Source of the DNA: Candidatus Stygibacter frigidus | GTDB taxonomy: Bacteria > Cloacimonadota > Cloacimonadia > Cloacimonadales > TCS61 | NCBI GenBank assembly: GCA_030765325.1 | Contig: JAVCCT010000250.1 | Span: 1-17,005, forward strand | Direction: 5' to 3' | Length of the DNA stretch: 17,005 nucleotides | Shown: positions 14,174 through 17,005 of the stretch, piece by piece | Layout: each line of letters opens with the position of its first letter | How positions within the stretch are numbered: position 1 is the first letter of the stretch | The notes under the pieces: model-generated | What the model was told of the DNA's origin: nothing | The model's input: only the letters and a program-made list of their open reading frames with translations | Databases searched by the model: none | Position numbers and translations under genes: made by a program

Positions 14174-15098
14174 TAGCGTGACTGCCTCCGGTATCAGCAA
14201 AAGCTATATTGAGCAGCAAGCTCTGCATGAGATAGATTTTTCTGCTCAGCCGGGTGAAATATTCGGCTTTATAGGAGCAGATGGGGCTGGCAAAACTACG
14301 CTCTTTAAAATACTTACCACTTTGCTGAAAACGGATACAGGAAAAGCAGAAGTCTGCGGCTATGATGTGGATAAAGATTTTAGGACAATCCGCAAGATAA
14401 TTGGCTATATGCCTGGCACCTTTTCGCTTTATGGCGATCTATCTGTGGAAGAAAACCTGAAGTTCTTTGCCCGGGTGTTTGAATCGACCTTAGAGGATAA
14501 TTTTGATCTTATCCGTGATATATATGTGCTGCTGGAGCCTTTTAAGAAGCGCCGCGCTGCCGATTTATCCGGCGGAATGAAGCAAAAGCTGGCTCTTTGC
14601 TGTGCCCTCATCCATAAACCGGAAGTATTATTTCTGGATGAACCAACTACTGGGGTAGACCCCGTTTCACGTCAGGAATTCTGGCAAAACCTGAAAACAG
14701 TCTCCGGTCAAGGTATCACAACTCTGGTTTCCACACCTTATATGGATGAAGCAAAGCAATGTGACAGAGTAGCCCTGATTCAGTCCGGTAAGATATTACA
14801 GATAGACACGCCAGAGAACATCGTAAACTCCTTTCCTAAAGAACTGATCGTGCTTAAAACTACAGAAAATAAAAATATCTTGATGAATGAGCTGAGAAAG
14901 ATAGCCGAAGCTGAAAGTGTGTTTTCCTTCGGGGAATCAATTCATATCACCTGCACACTTGAGAAGAAGCAAAAGCTTATCTCTATCATTACCAGCACTT
15001 CAAAAGGCACTATCAGCTTTGATACCCAGGCTAAGCCTGATATTGAAGACTGTTTTTTATATTATATGCAGAGGGAACATGGCAAATCTGATAATTGA
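14166..15098 (+). CDS. ABC transporter ATP-binding protein, first ATPase (YbhF N-terminal half-like)
   Basis: The 310-residue ATPase powers the ABC-2 exporter. Walker A is GADGAGKT (37-44), the signature LSGGM is at 134-138, and Walker B is VLFLDEP (154-160, Asp158, Glu159). Two positions depart from the norm. In the Q-loop, where GYMPQ is expected, the sequence is GYMPGTFSLY, with Gly84 in place of Gln. In the H-loop, STPYMDEA, Pro191 stands where His is usual. Its own ATP pocket is therefore probably impaired, while its LSGG signature can serve the partner ATPase. After residue 220 there is an extra C-terminal domain ending in FLYYMQREHGKSDN. The gene overlaps the adaptor gene by 8 bases and the second ATPase gene by 20. 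Confidence 0.96.
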   Translation: MNNSVTASGISKSYIEQQALHEIDFSAQPGEIFGFIGADGAGKTTLFKILTTLLKTDTGKAEVCGYDVDKDFRTIRKIIGYMPGTFSLYGDLSVEENLKFFARVFESTLEDNFDLIRDIYVLLEPFKKRRAADLSGGMKQKLALCCALIHKPEVLFLDEPTTGVDPVSRQEFWQNLKTVSGQGITTLVSTPYMDEAKQCDRVALIQSGKILQIDTPENIVNSFPKELIVLKTTENKNILMNELRKIAEAESVFSFGESIHITCTLEKKQKLISIITSTSKGTISFDTQAKPDIEDCFLYYMQREHGKSDN

Positions 15099-15804
15099 GA
15101 CGGAAAACCTGACTAAGAAGTTTGGCGAATTCACAGCCGTAGATGCTATCACCTTTAATGTATCAGAAGGCGAGATATTCGGCTTTCTAGGTGCGAATGG
15201 AGCCGGCAAAACCACTGCCATGAAGATGCTGTGCGGCTTACTCCTCCCCACTTCCGGCAAAGCCTCAGTAGCCGGCTATGATGTGTATTTTCAAAGTGAA
15301 AAGATAAAGCTTAATATTGGCTATATGAGCCAGAAATTCTCACTCTTTGCTGACCTCACAGTCTGGGAAAATATTGAGTTTTATGCCGGCATTTATAAGA
15401 TGCCACCAGCCTTGATAAAATCTCATGGAGCCAAACTGCTGCAGGAACTTGAGCTGGAAAAGCAGAAAAAAAGGCTGATAGGCACGCTGCCATTGGGCAT
15501 TAGGCAAAAGCTGGCTTTCTCCATTGCTATTATCCATGAGCCGCGCCTGGTATTTCTGGATGAACCGACAGGAGGAGTGGATCCTATAACACGGCGCAGG
15601 TTCTGGGAAATGATCTATGAGGCATCTTCTCGTGGGATCACAGTGTTTGTAACCACCCATTATATGGATGAAGCCGAATATTGTGACCGCATCTCAATGA
15701 TGGTGGACGGCAGCATACAGGGATTGGACACTCCGGCAAATCTGAAAACGCAGTTCCAATCCAAGACCATGTATGATGTATTTCTTAAATTAGCCAGGAA
15801 GTGA
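15079..15804 (+). CDS. ABC transporter ATP-binding protein, second ATPase (YbhF C-terminal half-like)
   Basis: The 241-residue ATPase has Walker A GANGAGKT (38-45), Q-loop Gln85 in GYMSQKFSLF, Walker B VFLDEP (Asp161, Glu162) and H-loop His194 in TTHYMDEAE, all intact. Its signature is unusual: LPLGI at 137-141 in place of LSGGQ. It therefore complements the first ATPase, whose signature is intact but whose Q- and H-loops are not. The frame is open upstream to 14917, inside the first ATPase gene, but GAGGG just before the ATG at 15079 and the standard MANLIIETENLTKKFG opening fix the start. In E. coli YbhF two such domains are one polypeptide; here they are separate genes with a 20-base overlap. 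The permease gene starts two bases after the stop. Confidence 0.96.
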   Translation: MANLIIETENLTKKFGEFTAVDAITFNVSEGEIFGFLGANGAGKTTAMKMLCGLLLPTSGKASVAGYDVYFQSEKIKLNIGYMSQKFSLFADLTVWENIEFYAGIYKMPPALIKSHGAKLLQELELEKQKKRLIGTLPLGIRQKLAFSIAIIHEPRLVFLDEPTGGVDPITRRRFWEMIYEASSRGITVFVTTHYMDEAEYCDRISMMVDGSIQGLDTPANLKTQFQSKTMYDVFLKLARK

Positions 15805-15806
15805 TT

Positions 15807-16901
15807 ATGAAGCATCTAAGAATATTCGTCTGGAAAGAATTCCTCCATATCTGGCGGGATAAAAAGACCCTTATGATCATTATCCTGCTGCCCATAATTG
15901 AGGTTCTGCTCTTTGGCTACGTGCTCACCAGCGAGATCAATAACGTTAATCTGGGCGTGAGAGACCTTGATAATAGCACCTGGAGTCATCAGCTTATCCT
16001 TAAATTCCAAAGCTCTAATTATTTTAAGATCATCTCCCTATATACTGCCCCAGAAGTGGAACATGCCCTGCAAAGCAACCAGGTGAAGGCTGTGCTGGAG
16101 ATCAAGCCGGATGCCGAAAAAAGATTGCAGTCCGGCGAATCCGGGATCATTCAATTACTGCTCGATGCCTCTGATCCTAATATCGCCCGGACAATCGAAA
16201 CCTATATTAATAGCATAACTTATTCATATCTGCAGAAAGGTGCCACGCAATCCTCTCAGATAGATATTATCCCCGTGATGTATTATAACCCTGAGCTCAA
16301 AAGTGTGTTTAAAAGCGTTCCCGGCTTAATGGCTGTGGTACTTATGCTCATTTGCGCCATGATGACCTCTGTATCACTGGCTCGGGAAAAGGAAACCGGT
16401 AGTATGGATGTGCTGCTGATATCACCACTTAAACCCTGGCATATCGTGATTGGCAAGATCATTCCCTATATCGTTATTTCTTTTGTGAATATACTGATGA
16501 TAACCGGACTTTCATATTTTGTGTTTGATGTGCCTATCCGCGGCTCTATTATCCTCTTCTTCCTCTTTTCAGCGCTATTTGTGGTTTGTGCTCTCAGCTT
16601 TGGACTCTTTATCTCCACCGTGGTAAAAACTCAGCAGATAGCAATGATGATCTCTCTTGCCGGATTGATGCTGCCCACCACTCTGCTCAGCGGTCTCATC
16701 TACCCTATCCGCAATATGCCTGGCTGGCTGCAAAGACTCTCCGGCATCTTCCCCGCTCGCTGGTTTGTAGAAATCCTCTGCCATATTATGCTCAAGGATA
16801 GCCCCATTCATTATTATTTGAAGCCAGCAGGGATAATTCTGCTGATCACACTTATCCTTCTGATCATGTCAACTAAACGCTTTAAATTGCGCTATGATTA
16901 A
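15807..16901 (+). CDS. ABC-2 type permease, first subunit (YbhS-like)
   Basis: The 364-residue product is an inner-membrane ABC-2 permease. The N-terminal amphipathic helix MKHLRIFVWKEFLHIWRDKKT precedes a first membrane segment (about 22-42, LMIIILLPIIEVLLFGYVL region). A periplasmic domain of roughly 130 residues follows, then about five membrane segments in the C-terminal half. The cytoplasmic motif LAREKETGSMDVLLISPLKPW, which faces the ATPases, is characteristic of the family. A GTG at 15801 is in frame, but AGGA lies seven bases before the ATG at 15807 and only two before the GTG, so the ATG is preferred. Family members export drugs, cations or small molecules; the substrate here is unknown. 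Confidence 0.95.
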   Translation: MKHLRIFVWKEFLHIWRDKKTLMIIILLPIIEVLLFGYVLTSEINNVNLGVRDLDNSTWSHQLILKFQSSNYFKIISLYTAPEVEHALQSNQVKAVLEIKPDAEKRLQSGESGIIQLLLDASDPNIARTIETYINSITYSYLQKGATQSSQIDIIPVMYYNPELKSVFKSVPGLMAVVLMLICAMMTSVSLAREKETGSMDVLLISPLKPWHIVIGKIIPYIVISFVNILMITGLSYFVFDVPIRGSIILFFLFSALFVVCALSFGLFISTVVKTQQIAMMISLAGLMLPTTLLSGLIYPIRNMPGWLQRLSGIFPARWFVEILCHIMLKDSPIHYYLKPAGIILLITLILLIMSTKRFKLRYD

Positions 16902-16910
16902 GGAAACTAT

Positions 16911-17005
16911 ATGAGAACAATATTAATTATCATCCGCAAAGAATTCCGCCAGATATTCCGCAGCAGACCTATGCTGATGGTTATCATTGCCATGCCCATC
17001 ATCCA
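16911..17005 (+). CDS. ABC-2 type permease, second subunit (YbhR-like), cut by window end
   Basis: The first 31 residues are visible: MRTILIIIRKEFRQIFRSRP followed by a hydrophobic MLMVIIAMPII. This is the same amphipathic helix plus first membrane segment seen in the preceding permease, with the R-K-E-F-x-Q-I-F-R pattern typical of ABC-2 subunits. AAGGAAA lies a few bases before the ATG, nine bases after the preceding stop. It should form the heterodimeric channel with the first permease. The remainder lies beyond the window. Confidence 0.9.
   Translation, partial: MRTILIIIRKEFRQIFRSRPMLMVIIAMPII

Noticed and set aside
14917..15078. Upstream extension of the second ATPase by 54 codons.
   Set aside because: It lies within the first ATPase gene, and the family opening MANLIIETENLTKKFG begins at 15079 with a ribosome site.

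Overview
The window looks like part of a chromosome from a Gram-negative-type bacterium of the Fibrobacteres-Chlorobi-Bacteroidetes (FCB) superphylum, most plausibly Cloacimonadota or a close relative. The clues are a type IX secretion (T9SS) C-terminal sorting domain, three genes with lipoprotein signals, a TolC-type outer-membrane channel, strong purine-rich ribosome binding sites, and moderate to low G+C. The phylum is an inference; no rRNA or tRNA gene is present to fix it.

Layout. (1) Positions 1-1085 are almost gene-free. They hold a possible 3' end of a plus-strand gene, three blocks of degenerate 9-base-period repeat, and the decayed tail of a T9SS-exported protein with its terminator still in place (minus strand). 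(2) Positions 1086-2746 hold two envelope proteins on the plus strand: a TPR lipoprotein with its own terminator, and a small secreted protein of unknown function. (3) Positions 2869-4909 hold tpiA and serS, a short plus-strand housekeeping operon. Its terminator lies inside the 3' end of the convergent rsmD gene. (4) Positions 10850-4904, minus strand, hold a seven-gene run with gaps of -8 to +27 bases: thiamine pyrophosphokinase, selA, a YhcC-type radical SAM protein, a glutaminyl-cyclase-like lipoprotein, a membrane-anchored double helix-hairpin-helix (ComEA-like) protein, an acidic low-complexity protein, and rsmD. selA implies that the organism makes selenocysteine. (5) Positions 10851-11386 are a divergent intergenic region with a second set of the 9-base-period repeats, an inverted repeat and, next to tetR, a perfect TetR-type operator. 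(6) Positions 11387-17005 (running off the edge), plus strand, hold a complete export pump operon: tetR, a TolC-like channel, a lipoprotein membrane-fusion adaptor, two ABC ATPases, and two ABC-2 permeases (the second cut by the window end).

The pump matches the E. coli CecR/YbhGFSR layout, but the YbhF-type ATPase is split into two genes and the operon carries its own TolC. Three ATPase-motif defects (Q-loop and H-loop of the first ATPase, signature of the second) all fall in one composite ATP site, leaving the other canonical. This is the most informative molecular detail in the window. I did not find a convincing wholly new system. The best candidates for unexplained structure are the 9-base-phased intergenic repeats, which occur in both large gene-poor regions and share a 50-base segment at 43/50 identity.
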